DNA of 64,000 nt from Ophiocordyceps camponoti-saundersi (nom. inval.) (taxonomy: Eukaryota > Ascomycota > Sordariomycetes > Hypocreales > Ophiocordycipitaceae). Where the stretch lies: the NCBI GenBank assembly GCA_003339415.1, contig PDHQ01000063.1, forward strand, positions 101,345 through 165,344. The letters run 5' to 3'. Below the pieces are notes generated by a model. The model did not search any database. It saw only the letters and a program-made list of their open reading frames with translations, and had not been told where the DNA came from. Of the stretch, positions 31,399 through 41,810 are shown piece after piece (within the stretch, counting starts at the first letter, position 1; each line of letters opens with the position of its first letter). The translations under genes were made by a program, and so were the position numbers.

Positions 31399-32417
31399 TG
31401 TACTCCGTACGTACATACATACATACATGCATTATGAACATATTACTCCGGAGTCCGCACAGATACCACATATATACTATACGGATAGGTCTGTAGCTAT
31501 ACACGGATAGTGGAGGTATGTATGTATGTATGCATCGCAATGCTAGTGAGTGAGCTTCATATAACATGCACACCTACATACATATGTATATATCCGTAGA
31601 CACATGTATGTATGTATGTACGGTTAACCGACTGCCGTGTGGGTAAGAAAACGTCGAGGATCCGAGCAAGGCGGAGTAAACAAGGGAGGGAGGCATTATT
31701 CCGCACATGCATGCCTACCTACCTCCTATTATCCAAAGCTGTACATACATACATACATACGTAGGCGGCTTATGCACCGGCAGATGGCGACTTGCCAATG
31801 CCCCGCGTGTCGTGGAATTGCTTGTTGACAAGCCTCGAGGGGAGTGTCAGACCGGCATGGAGGCCACGTGGGGAAAGGGGAGTATGGACTGGGGCAAGCT
31901 CAATAACGAAAGGTGATTGAAGATGGTCATAGACTTACATACATACATACAGACATACATATATATTTTGTACAGCATATATATGTATGTATGTATGTTG
32001 TATGTATCCGTAGAGACGCCAACACATGGCAGATGGATCGTCGCTGCAGTGAGAGGAGGATACATACATAAGTGAAGCTATATCGGCGTGGCCGATAAAC
32101 CTCCATCCGGGGCTTAGCTTTAGCTACCTATCCTTTATCAACGGCCACGTTCGGCCGATTCCACGCACGCGTCGGTCCGACACGGCTTGATATGCAGGCT
32201 GCTGCTCCCAAATGCCGGCCCTGGCATGTGCATGTATGTATGTACAACATATGGGGTGTATGGGGTATGTATTCGTCCAATGCGTGAGAAGGGGGGAGAC
32301 GCCCCATATAAAACTTGCCATCTTCCGCTTCAGTTTTCACACAGGACGCCGTCCAGCGGACAAGGGTCGATTACGGACGTTGACATGCCTCGTCGTCTTG
32401 CCTCTCTCAACCATGTC

Positions 32418-32463
<46 letters not shown>

Positions 32464-33301
32464 ATTATATATACATGTGCATACATACAGGCTCGTCAGA
32501 GTGCATCAATCTTGGAGTCCGTCAGACCAGATGAGCATCCCCTTGTTCGGACGGTACATACATACATACATACATAGTATTCGACTCCACTCGGACATCG
32601 TGGCCGTCCGCCGGATGGACACGAGCCTGTTGGCTAAGCCCTCTCCTCCCGCCCTCCCCCGCCTTGATGGTTTTTTTTCTTCCTTTCTTTCCATCATCTT
32701 CTTCCTCTTCTCTCTCCCCCGTTCTCGGCGTCGACTGATTTTGCCGTCCATCCCTCATGGAGAAAAAGGGGGGAGGGATGGGTGGGTGAATGCCTCCTCT
32801 CTCTCCTTGGCCAAGTCCTTGGCGAGAGACGGCCGGTCCGGAGATGGGATGTCCTCCTTTCTCCCCCCCTTTCCAAAGTCTAGAATTTGCCCGTTCAACT
32901 ATGTGTGTACATACTTGCTAAGGTTTAGCTACCCCCTCGTCAAGTGTAACCTAACATACATTCATTACTCTCTCCATATCACCCCGTCATCCGGGGCCCC
33001 CGATCGCGCTCCGCCTCGTGGTTGTCGTGGGTATCCGGTCTCGTTGTTCGACACGAGGCACCCGCTCCGCCTACTTCAGTCGCTCGGCCTCACTTTGCTC
33101 GCCCTTTTCTCCTTCTTTTTTCCCGTCTCCTAAAAGAAAAGGCTCGTACTCCTTGTGGGCAGCAGTCGGTTAGAGAGCCAAAGTTTGTATCTCACTCTAT
33201 CTTTCTCACTCTATCTCTCTCATCCTCTCTCTGAAGTTCTCTCCAAACCTTTTCTTCCGCTCTCTACAAACATACCTACTCCATCAACCCCCTTTCTCTC
33301 C

Positions 33302-33302
<1 letters not shown>
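30234..33302. repeat. 3-kb gene-poor gap with many microsatellites
   Basis: No credible gene. It holds TATG runs at about 30690-30712, 31513-31532 and 31604-31622, (GT)n at 31371-31399, TACA at 31411-31432, 31741-31762 and 31936-31957, a long (AT)n tract at about 32420-32475 and TACA at 32556-32576. A CT-rich leader-like stretch runs from about 33190 towards the zinc-cluster gene. Confidence 0.6.

Positions 33303-33360
<58 letters not shown>
33303..33360. repeat. 58-bp poly-C tract
   Basis: An uninterrupted run of C followed by nine T, ending 43 bp before the ATG of the XlnR-like gene. Either a real low-complexity leader or an assembly artefact. Confidence 0.9.
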
Positions 33361-33403
33361 TTTTTTTTTGTGTCCCCCCTTCCCCCGGGCCGCCCATCTT
33401 TCA

Positions 33404-36364
33404 ATGACGCCGGCCGAGACCGGAGCCCGAGAAGGCGCGGGGGAAGTGGGACTATCTCCCGTTCCCGCCCCGGTTTCCGTTCAGGCCCAGACCCTGGAGC
33501 ATGCGCGGCCCCGGAGGAGGACAAGACGGGCCTGTGACAAGTGTAGCGCCTCGAGGACGCGATGCGATGGCGAGTGGTTCGTCCTCTTTGCCTTGTCCAT
33601 CTCTTTCGATTTTCTCTTCATATCTCACTGTCACTGTTCGGGCTGTTTCGGTGCTGACACGGCGCTTGAATAACCCCCTTTTCTGATTTCCCCCCTCTTC
33701 TTCAGTCCATGTCGTCGTTGTCGTGGTGAGCATCATCCTCTTGTTTCTTTCGTTTCTTCTTCCTTTATCACTGTCTTCCGTCTTCTCTCCCTCTCTTCTC
33801 TTTCGGCTGACGACTCTGGTCCAGAATACGGATACACATGTCGGTATAACCGCGAGGTCAAGAAAAGGGGTCGCCTCCCCGCCCCGACGTACGTCACCCG
33901 TCTGCTCAGGGGGGTTCGGGAAAGGCTTCTCTGTCGGACTCACTCATTCTTTAGCAGCCGCAATAATATTCATCATGCCTCACCACCGACCACACCGCCA
34001 GCTTCCAAGGCGGCATCCTCCGCGGGCAGCATCGGCCCTAAGCACGCACGCGGCGATGAAGGACAGGGACCCCGAGAGGGCGCAGACGCTCCGCAACAGA
34101 TGATGGCGGGCCGCTCCGCTCATGCCATGTCGATCCCATCGCTGACCCAGGCCGCCCTCCACTTATCGCCTCGTGCGATAGTCTCCGCCGACGGCCCGCC
34201 CATCCGATCGCGGGCCGCTTCGTCGGTTCCGGAAGGGCCGCTTGCCGAGTCGGACATGCTCATCTCCGATGACAGCGCCAGCTATGCCTCTCCGGCCACC
34301 GGCGTCGCCTCGACCGACCTCGGCAGGGGGGGAACCGGTCGCCGTCGGACATCGTTCCGCTCGGCCGCCAGCAACGATCCGCCGCGAGCATCGGTCAGCA
34401 CGGCCACGTCGGTGCCGGACGGCTTTCTACCCGATGTGCTGCACCAGGCGCCGTCGGACGAGTGTTGCTATAGGTTCCTCGATCCCGTGCTCCCCTTCAT
34501 CCGCCGCATCATCCCCGCGTCAGTGGCCTGCGAGCTGCTCGACATCTTCCTCACCGACCCGGGCAGCTCGCTGTTTCGGGGCGCGTCTCCGTATATCCTC
34601 ACCCGCGTCTTCAGGAAAAAGTCCATCACCCATCCGACGAACCCGAGACACACGACGCCGGCTCTGCTGGCAACCATTCTGTGGTGCGTAGCCCAGACGG
34701 CCGACGTCATGCTACTCCATGTGCCGGGGACGCGCGCCCGGGTCGTCAACGATCTGTACGACCTCGCCACTTCCCTCGTCTCGGAACGGGACCCGGACAG
34801 ATGGAGGCGGATCCACGGTCGGGAAGAGTCCCTTGCCCCTTGCGTGTGTGTGTGTGTGTGTCTTTTTCAGGGGCGGGCGGGCTGACGGGTGCTGAACCCC
34901 CCCAGGCGGCCTACGAGCCGAGAGCGAGGTCCCGCATCCCAGCCTGCCGAACCCGACGTCGGTGCCGATGACGACGGCAGCAAACGAGCCCGCCGGCGTC
35001 GTCGACGATGTGCTCACCTTTATCCTGCTCTCCATCGCCGTGTCCGGGAGCGACTTCAAGTCTGACTGCTACAAGTGGTGGTCCAAGGCGGTGCGGCTAG
35101 CGCTGTCGCTAAGGCTCAACCGCGAGGACGAACGATGCACGGCGCCCGTCTCGCCGTGCGCCAACCCGCTCTGCTCATGCCACCGGGACGCCTCTGGCGA
35201 CGCCTCCTTGGCCGACTTGGAGCGGCGCGAGGAGCGTAGGCGTGTCTTCTGGCTGCTGTACAGCCTTGACCGGCACCTCAGCCTGTCCTTCAACACCGCT
35301 CTCTCTATGCCAGACTCGTACTGCGAGGTATTTGGTGAGTGGCCCGAGGACGTATGAGCGGGAGTCGAAGGAAGACACTGCTTGGGGAAAAGGGACACAG
35401 GAGGGGAGAGCTGACGCTGCCGGCACACTGCAAAGCACCGCTGCCCGAGACGTTGTGGGAGAAGCTCGAGGACCTGTCGCCCGGAGAGATGCCGTTAAGA
35501 GTCATGGGCCCACCGACTCTGGCCAGCGGCACGGGATTCTTCGAATACTTTCTGCCCATCATGGCCATCCTGGGCGACATCATCGAGGTGCACCATCGGC
35601 GACGACATCCGCGGCTGGGAGAACAAGAGGACTCGCACGCCGTGGCCGTCATCGAGGAGCTGCTCGCCAGCTACGAGCTGAGTCTCAGCTCGCTGACGGT
35701 GCCCAGCCGGGACCTGGTGACGGGGCTGTCGACGCCGGTGCTGCACCAGGACGGCATCCGGCTGGCGGCCTACGACGCGGCCGATCACACCAAGATTCGG
35801 CTGGTGAGGGCTTACAGCACACACATGTTGCACGTTCTTCACGTGCTGCTGCACGGAAAATGGGACGCCATCTCGATGCTGGACGACGGCGAGGATTGGA
35901 TCACGTCGAAGCGCTTCACCGAGTGCGCGAACCACGCCATCTCGGCGTCGCAGTCGGTATCGACCATTCTGGCCATGGACCCGGAGCTGACCTTTATGTC
36001 GTACCTGTTCGGCATCTATCTCCTGCAGGGCAGCTTTATCCTGTTGCTCTTCGCCGACCGTATGCCTCAGCTGGGACCCAACGAGTCGGTCGAGCAGGCA
36101 TGCGAGAACATCATCAGGGCGCACGAGGTGTGTGTCGTCACCCTGAGCACCGAGTTCCAGGTAAGGATTTCTCGTGCCCCTTGAGCCGCATCAGTTAGCT
36201 GAGACCGAGGGGTGGAAACGCAGAAAAACTTTCGCAAGGTGGTCCGTTCGACGCTGTATAGCGTCAGGGGATCGGGGACGACGAACTGGGAAGAGCATCG
36301 CGCGAGACGGCGAGCTTTGTCTTTGTATCGCTGGACGAAAGGGGCCAAGGGGCTTGCTCTATGA
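33404..36364 (+). CDS. Zn2Cys6 transcription factor, XlnR/XYR1 family
   Basis: Six exons, 33404-33576, 33706-33725, 33825-34817, 34906-35334, 35436-36160 and 36224-36364, give 826 residues in frame; introns 2-5 contain a CTGAC/CTGAG-type branch site. The zinc cluster RRACDKCSASRTRCDG... is rebuilt across three exons, with C-x2-C-x6-C-x5-C-x2-C-x6-C spacing from Cys44 and one extra Cys in the loop, followed by a basic KKRGR. The middle region has VDDVLTFILLSIAVS and ERRRVFWLLYSLDRHLSLSF, and the protein ends LYRWTKGAKGLAL. Spacing and C-terminus match XlnR/XYR1, which activates xylanase, cellulase and pentose genes from the nucleus. The usual family length is 870-940, so the N-terminus is short. 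An extra intron at about 33890-33960 cannot be excluded. Confidence 0.88.
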
Positions 36365-36927
36365 GACTGATACCTGCCTGCCACCGACAAGACATCTACT
36401 TGTGACGCTGTTTGTGGTGTCATGATTGATATGTAGATACCTAGATATTAATGGCCCAGTCGTTCTCCCACCACATGAGCCTCCGGTGGTGGTGTAGGGT
36501 TAGGGTCAGTAGGGTTACTGGGGTAGAACATCTACCTTGGTAGGAGATTTCACTCGCCCTTTTACTCTTCCTATATCCCGCAGTTAGGTGTCGTTTTGCG
36601 TCTTCGTCGCATCACCGTAGAAAGGTGTCAGAAGGACGGCTCAAGGGGTGAGTTGCCAGCAAGCAGGTAAAAGCTTCCGCCGCCTTTCTACCAGTAAGAT
36701 TCATCTCAGACGACGCATCTCGATATCCTGCCGGCGGATCACATTGACAAGGAGGCCGCAGCAAATCACATGCAGATCAGGTCATGTGACCTCGCGCTGT
36801 CACTTGCCCACGCTTAACGCGTCTCCTGGTTTCACAACGCGTCTCCGGCCACCAACCCAAACGAACCCCTTCTCTCCCATCCGAATTCTACAATCAACCC
36901 TAGCTGAGACTCAACGGACGGCCTGCC
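36365..36927. other. Gap between XlnR-like gene and RPA3, with telomere-like motif
   Basis: About 560 bp. TAGGGTTAGGGT at 36495-36506 is followed by further GTAGGGTTAC. No gene seen; it would contain the RPA3 promoter. Confidence 0.45.
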
Positions 36928-37424
36928 ATGTCGGAGCAAATGTGCGCGCCGCGCATCACCGCGCACTACCTCAGCAGCTCGGCCGGCCGCCTGGTCACGG
37001 TAGTCGGCAAGGTCACACAGCTGCGCGGCGAACAGGCTACCATCGAGGCCGACGGCGTCATCAGCGTCACTCTCAACCGCGTGAGCAGCTTTCATTCGCT
37101 CATCTAATCTACACATCGCCTTCTCCTACTCATGCTAACACCTGCTTCTTTTTCTGTGCAGGACGCCCGTTTGACCGTTGGGAACGCGGCACAGATCATC
37201 GGAAAGGTGAACCCGGACATGTCTGTCAAGGCCTTGAGCTCACGAGACTTGGGCGCTGGCGTCGGTAAGTATCCTCATTCCCTCTTTCCCATTTATGAGA
37301 TTGTCTTCTCTTGCGTACTTTGTATCGATCCGTCATGACGCTGACGCCCGCAGACTTCGCCCTCTGCACTGCTGTTGTAGAGGCCACCCATCGACATCAA
37401 GACATCTTCATCACGAGCAGCTGA
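36928..37424 (+). CDS. RFA3: Replication protein A subunit 3 (RPA14)
   Basis: Three exons, 36928-37080, 37162-37264 and 37354-37424, give 108 residues. The product is a single small OB-fold: APRITAHYLSSSAGRLVTVVGKV at the start, QLRGEQATIEADG and ISVTLNRDARLTVGNAAQIIGKV in the middle, and CTAVVEATHRHQDIF at the end. Length and pattern fit the smallest subunit of the heterotrimeric single-strand DNA-binding complex RPA, needed for replication, repair and recombination in the nucleus. Both introns have consensus ends (GTGAGC, GTAAGT, CAG). The alternative of a random small open frame is unlikely because three exons together rebuild the fold. Confidence 0.88.
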
Positions 37425-38125
37425 AGGGGAAAGAATCGTCGTTCTGCGTGAACTATGGCCCATGGCTGATGATGTCTGGGGCTTTCTCTGTGTATGTATT
37501 CTGATTCGGGGAACTCCCATTTTAGCTTTACTGCTCTGAGTATTATATTGCGAGCATCGGTAATATCCTCTCCAACTCCGGAAACTCATCACATCCACTT
37601 CCGAACCATGTCACATGCACAGTACCAACGTAGCTTGTTTCGAGTTCACCTTGTATCATGCCATGAGCCTCTCTCCTCCTCTATCTAAGCTGGAACGGGG
37701 GGTGTATTCAGCACTTCTAGCATCTAACTTCCCGCCAACTTATCCGCCTGCCCGTCTAGATCGGTACGTAGGTAGATAGATAAGCTGAATCGGTTCTGGT
37801 CTCAGCCCACCAAACTTGTGCGCAATTGTGCTAGCCAGTCGCCTCTACGCAAAGGGCGGCCTCCAGCTACAGCACACACACATAGTACACACCATCGGCG
37901 TATAAGCCTTACCGTGGAGCAACTCTTGTCAAAGCGTCTTTTAAACATAATATGCTGTTCTTTTTTCCCTATACGGGTAAAGAGCCTTGTTTCTTTTAAC
38001 CTTAGTTGTGGTTCCCCTTTCCTGGCCACAGCTGAACAACACCCTTGTCAGACGACAACAACCACAACATCGTCACCATCGTCACCATCGTCATCAATCA
38101 ATCCAAGAACGTTTTCAATCTCATC
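37425..38125. other. Gap before small secreted protein
   Basis: About 700 bp. Contains GTAGGTAGATAGATA near 37768. CAT/CAC-rich just before 38126. No gene seen. Confidence 0.4.
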
Positions 38126-38674
38126 ATGCGCTATGCCATCACTGTTGCGATAGCACTTATGCTATTTTCTGCCTCCTTGGCTCGCCTACCTCCTCCGCAA
38201 CTACGAAATCCCAGCTGTTACGGCTCGGGAATGAACCTCACAGGCCACAGGTTCTATTTCAAGGGATATTACGACGTTAGTTTGATCAGGCAAGGAGCTT
38301 TGTACGACTTTGTCAACTCTTGGTCGGTGCCCTTTTGGTGGAATGTCACCATCGCATTCACCATATACAATCCTGCTTTCGACTCCAGCCTGAGCTGCAA
38401 AACGAAGTTCTTCGGCGAATCACTGAGATATCGGCCATGCTTCTTGAGAATGCATGAGGATGGTTGGAAACACACTGCTGCCTTCTTCTTCAACCCGAGT
38501 CATTTGTCCTTGTACATTGCGTACTCTTGGACCTGTCCCAGGTGGAAGGGATACAAAACCATCAAGCTGGTTCGGACTATGGACTGTGTCAAGGCGAAGA
38601 GTATCTGGCGCCCCAACACCGGTTTCATCGTCTGCGGGAGCGAATCGTTCAGCCTCCGACCTGGAACCAAATAG
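38126..38674 (+). CDS. Small secreted cysteine-containing protein, effector candidate
   Basis: A 182-residue single-exon protein from the ATG at 38126 (MRYAITVAIALMLFSASLA is a strong signal peptide); the open frame starts earlier at 38045 but that part is a CAT repeat. The mature protein has six cysteines (SCYG, SCKT, PCFL, TCPR, DCVK, VCGS), enough for three disulfides, two N-glycosylation sites (NLT, NVT) and many aromatic residues. I recognise no family. Size, signal peptide and cysteines fit a secreted effector or a small glycan-binding protein. It stands alone between RPA3 and a phosphatase. Confidence 0.75.
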   Translation: MRYAITVAIALMLFSASLARLPPPQLRNPSCYGSGMNLTGHRFYFKGYYDVSLIRQGALYDFVNSWSVPFWWNVTIAFTIYNPAFDSSLSCKTKFFGESLRYRPCFLRMHEDGWKHTAAFFFNPSHLSLYIAYSWTCPRWKGYKTIKLVRTMDCVKAKSIWRPNTGFIVCGSESFSLRPGTK

Positions 38675-39326
38675 TCTTTAGAAGTTCATGAGGAGAAAGG
38701 TTTCTTGTCTCTTTGTTGTCTTACGTTTTCACTCTGCAGTCGCGTCTTGTACACCTTTTCACGCTCAGAAAGCAAGCCAAGTATGGGTCGGTAGGTAGGT
38801 AAGTAATGACCGTAATGTACCCTATTCAGGTCAAGCTAGCTTTAGCTTGCGCTGCCAAGAGGCTGTGAACGTTTGTTCAGACCGACATTTCATCTCTTTG
38901 CCGCCCTCTATATCTTCATCCGTAGAAAGATACTTGGCGGGCTCCAGAGATGCTGGACGAACGGGGTTTATTTTTACCTGCCGACCTTGGCCAGGGGCGT
39001 AGGTCAACCAAGCTCGTCCAAGCAAGGGACGAGCTTGGTTGGCACTATCGTAGACAACCTGGTAGTCCACAGCTTGACAAGCACACGGCTGTAGATGTAC
39101 CTGCAGGTCGGCAGTCAGTACGGAGATTGCGTCGTTTCCATCATTGTATCGACTCTGCATATCGGTTGTTGAGGCAATTGTGATTGATTGGGCTCCCTCT
39201 TGAGCCGGCTGTGGGTGTGCCATGGTCTCCCTCGAACCGACGACGATTCGCTTGAAGAAAATACCTCTCAGACATGTTGTAGCTCGTGGGAGACCGGAGC
39301 TGAACCACCTCTTCAGTTCAAGTCTC
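38675..39326. other. Convergent gap with a hairpin
   Basis: About 650 bp between convergent genes. It contains the 15-bp perfect inverted repeat listed separately. A minus-strand open frame (38831-39223 from an internal ATG, 130 codons) runs through the hairpin; it has no recognisable domain and I do not call it a gene. Confidence 0.4.
39005..39041. repeat. Perfect inverted repeat (15-bp arms, 7-nt loop)
   Basis: Arms 39005-39019 (CAACCAAGCTCGTCC) and 39027-39041. The arms are exact complements with an AAGCAAG loop, so a stable hairpin can form on either strand. Confidence 0.85.
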
Positions 39327-40499
39327 TCACAACTTGCTCTGTATCCTCGTCGCTTGTTCGCATACAACGGCGACCACTACACAGATATCGTCCACTTTTC
39401 CGCCATGCCATATTTCTCGAGGATAGTACCTCTTCACCTCTTTGGCAAAGGGCCCGTCTACCTTGGTGTTAACGCTTGCCGCCTTTGCTGCCGTGACGAG
39501 CTCGGTTGCCAAAAGGCTCTGCAGCGTCGCGGAACCCTTTCGCGACCCATCCTCATCCGATGTCGCCCTCGGAGGGTCGACGAGAGTGTAGATGGAGTCG
39601 GCGACGCGGACGCCTTCAGATTGCGTCAAAGTCCAGGCGCCGCTCGACACCATGACGCGGCTGGCAATGCGGAGGATATCCTGGTGGAACAAGTTGTCGA
39701 GAAGACCATCGGTAGCCAAGAGAATTACATCGCCGTGCCGGAGACGATGGTGATATACGTCAGCGTCCCGAGGCAGATCGCAGAGCGGGACCGAGCCTCT
39801 CAAAGCTGCAATTCGCGACGTCCAACGGGAACGTATCAGAGAGAGCTGATAAGGGGTGTTGAAGGCGTGCGTCTGCGGGTCTGACACAGCGTTGACGGCG
39901 TTGAGACGTAGTTGCAGGAAGCCCGAGTCGCCGAGGTTGGCTAGGTTGAGAAGGCCGTTGGATGAGGCAATGGCGACGCAAGCTGTGCTTCCGCCTGCGC
40001 TAATACGCTCGTCGCGGCACACGGCGTCATATCCATCCGACAAGAGCTTGCGGGCCGTCATCGGGCCGGGCGCAGTGGAAGCAGAGACGGCCATGGAGTT
40101 GCAGAGGCCGTGAGAGAAGTCGGCCGGGTCGACGCCCGAGTCTGTCCAGCCGCCGACGCCATCTGCGACTCCAAAGGCCACTGCGTCGGAGCCTTTGACA
40201 CGGCTGACGAAGAAGGCATCGTGGCCAGAGTCGGGACGCCGAGTGGTGACCGGAGCAGGGTTGGATTCGAAATGGAAGACGTGCGTAGACGGGTCGAATG
40301 GCCGGTCTTTGGCGCTGAACGAGGCGGCAAGATGGAAGCCAAGCTTGGGTGCTGCCGTCGTCGTCGTCGCCGTCGTCGCTGTGGAGTAGCACGAGACGAG
40401 ATGGCGTGGCCGACGTCTTGCCGGCGTCCAACGGAGGAGGCGGAGAGAAAGACCACTACGCAGCCTAATTGAGACTCGTAGAGCCAAGCCCGTTGCCAT
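39327..40499 (-). CDS. PTC7: Mitochondrial PP2C-type protein phosphatase, Ptc7-like
   Basis: A 390-residue protein from the ATG at 40499; the frame is open to 40553. The N-terminus is rich in Arg, Ser and Thr with no acidic residue for about 60 residues (ALRVSIRLRSGLSLRLLRW), a typical mitochondrial presequence. The PP2C domain shows GHDAFFVS, AVAFGVADGVGGW with the metal-binding Asp, GGSTACVAI, NLGDSGFLQL, VILLATDGLLDN and GKVDDICVVVA. This DG pattern and length match yeast Ptc7, which dephosphorylates Coq7 and other matrix proteins and so controls coenzyme Q synthesis. The molecular role is firm; the specific substrates are inferred from the yeast protein. Confidence 0.9.
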   Translation of the reverse strand: MATGLALRVSIRLRSGLSLRLLRWTPARRRPRHLVSCYSTATTATTTTAAPKLGFHLAASFSAKDRPFDPSTHVFHFESNPAPVTTRRPDSGHDAFFVSRVKGSDAVAFGVADGVGGWTDSGVDPADFSHGLCNSMAVSASTAPGPMTARKLLSDGYDAVCRDERISAGGSTACVAIASSNGLLNLANLGDSGFLQLRLNAVNAVSDPQTHAFNTPYQLSLIRSRWTSRIAALRGSVPLCDLPRDADVYHHRLRHGDVILLATDGLLDNLFHQDILRIASRVMVSSGAWTLTQSEGVRVADSIYTLVDPPRATSDEDGSRKGSATLQSLLATELVTAAKAASVNTKVDGPFAKEVKRYYPREIWHGGKVDDICVVVAVVCEQATRIQSKL

Positions 40500-40937
40500 G
40501 CCTGGGTTAATCAGGTTATGAAAGGGCGGGAGGCGGCAGTAACAGCCATGCATAGCGTAGATGGATGTGCTGGTGGTTTACCTAATGGAGGGTGGAAAAA
40601 CTCTGCTAACCTATACCATGATTATGAACAACCAACTATCACGAGTTTCACGACACCACAACTCCAGACCACAACAGACTACGGATACAGACGTCACAGC
40701 TTCGTCAAGAACACCCCTGTTCTATTGTCCCCGGTTATCACTACATAAAAGGCTATCCTGTCGAGCTACATGGTGTACTGTCCTCGCTTTTCCCCTTTAC
40801 CGTCATCGTCCATGCAGAAAAAAAAGCACAGCTCGAAAGAGCTCCCATAATAAAAAGGCCATCATCCATCATGTCATTTCGACATCCTGCTTAATCCCAT
40901 TGTAATCGGGTCAGACGTCTTTCGTCACGCTTCAGGC
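40500..40937. other. Short intergenic region
   Basis: About 440 bp with A-rich patches near 40820 and 40850. It combines the PTC7-like promoter with the 3' end of the next gene. No gene seen. Confidence 0.4.
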
Positions 40938-41810
40938 TTAGCGGCCACCGGCGCCGGCGACATTACCAGTGTCGGCGCCGGGGATATTATCAGCAGCGGG
41001 CGGTTTGGCAGCATCGGCCACACTGGTAGCAGCGGGCACATTGGTAGCAGCGGGCACATTATTGGCAGCAGCGCGCAGGTCAGCACCATCAGCCGCATTG
41101 CCGACACCGCCGAGCAGGCGCGTGCGTGAACGGCGCTCGTCCGTATCGCTCAGAAGCCCATCGAGAATAGGGTTCACGATAAGGCTTAGGAGCCCTTCGT
41201 TTCCGAGCAGGGTCCTGATCTGACCCGTCAAAAGGTGGTCCAGCTGTAGGCCAGCGATCGTGCCCACGGCAGGAAACCTGACGTTCTTGCTGTCTGAGCC
41301 GTTGCCGTCCCTGTCATCATCATCGTCGCCGGCAGCAGTGCTGCGGCGGGTCGTCTTGGGGGTCTCTCCGGCACCTTCGGCTGCGCTGGCGGCCGTATTT
41401 GTGGCGGCATCGGCCGCCGCGCTCTCAGCAGCATTGGCGACGTTCGCGGGATTGCCCCTGGCGGCCTGATTCTGTTGAAGTTGTGCCAGCAAGGCGGCGA
41501 GGTTATTCAGGTTGATCTGCCGATTATTGTCCCTATTGTTGCCAAGAAGGCCGCTAAGTACGCGGCCCAGACCTTGGTCATTTCGAAAGTTGCCGTTGAT
41601 GCCCTTGTTCGGGTTGTAATTGATCAGCAGTTCGATAATCGGGTTGATGATGCGATTCACTAAGCCCGTCGTTCCGAGCAGCGCCTTGAGCTGTGGCTCC
41701 AGAGGTTGATCCAGGCTCAGTCCGCTCAAGCCAGGCACAAAGTCAGAATTGCTGAAAGGCATGGCAAGGCCAGTGCTGGCCAGGCAGACGGCGGCGGCGG
41801 CGAATCTCAT
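40938..41810 (-). CDS. Secreted protein with an internal duplication
   Basis: A 290-residue single-exon protein with signal peptide MRFAAAAVCLASTGLAMP. Two copies of a 35-residue amphipathic block are visible: LSLDQPLEPQLKALLGTTG (about residue 30) followed by LVNRIINPIIELL, and LQLDHLLTGQIRTLLGNEG (about 190) followed by LLSLIVNPILDGLL. Between them lies an Ala/Asn/Gln-rich low-complexity linker with an acidic DDDDD patch, and the C-terminus is a run of Ala-Asn-Pro-Ala repeats (NVPAATNVPAATSV). No cysteine is seen in the mature part. I recognise no named family. It may be a cell-surface or hydrophobin-like structural protein, but that is a guess. Confidence 0.7.
   Translation of the reverse strand: MRFAAAAVCLASTGLAMPFSNSDFVPGLSGLSLDQPLEPQLKALLGTTGLVNRIINPIIELLINYNPNKGINGNFRNDQGLGRVLSGLLGNNRDNNRQINLNNLAALLAQLQQNQAARGNPANVANAAESAAADAATNTAASAAEGAGETPKTTRRSTAAGDDDDDRDGNGSDSKNVRFPAVGTIAGLQLDHLLTGQIRTLLGNEGLLSLIVNPILDGLLSDTDERRSRTRLLGGVGNAADGADLRAAANNVPAATNVPAATSVADAAKPPAADNIPGADTGNVAGAGGR

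Noticed and set aside
30234..33302. Possible decayed transposon in the gene-poor gap
   Set aside because: No transposase-like frame, terminal inverted repeats or target duplication could be seen; only microsatellites.
38831..39367. 178-codon minus-strand open frame
   Set aside because: It reads through a perfect inverted repeat and part of the PTC7-like 3' end, and has no recognisable motif.
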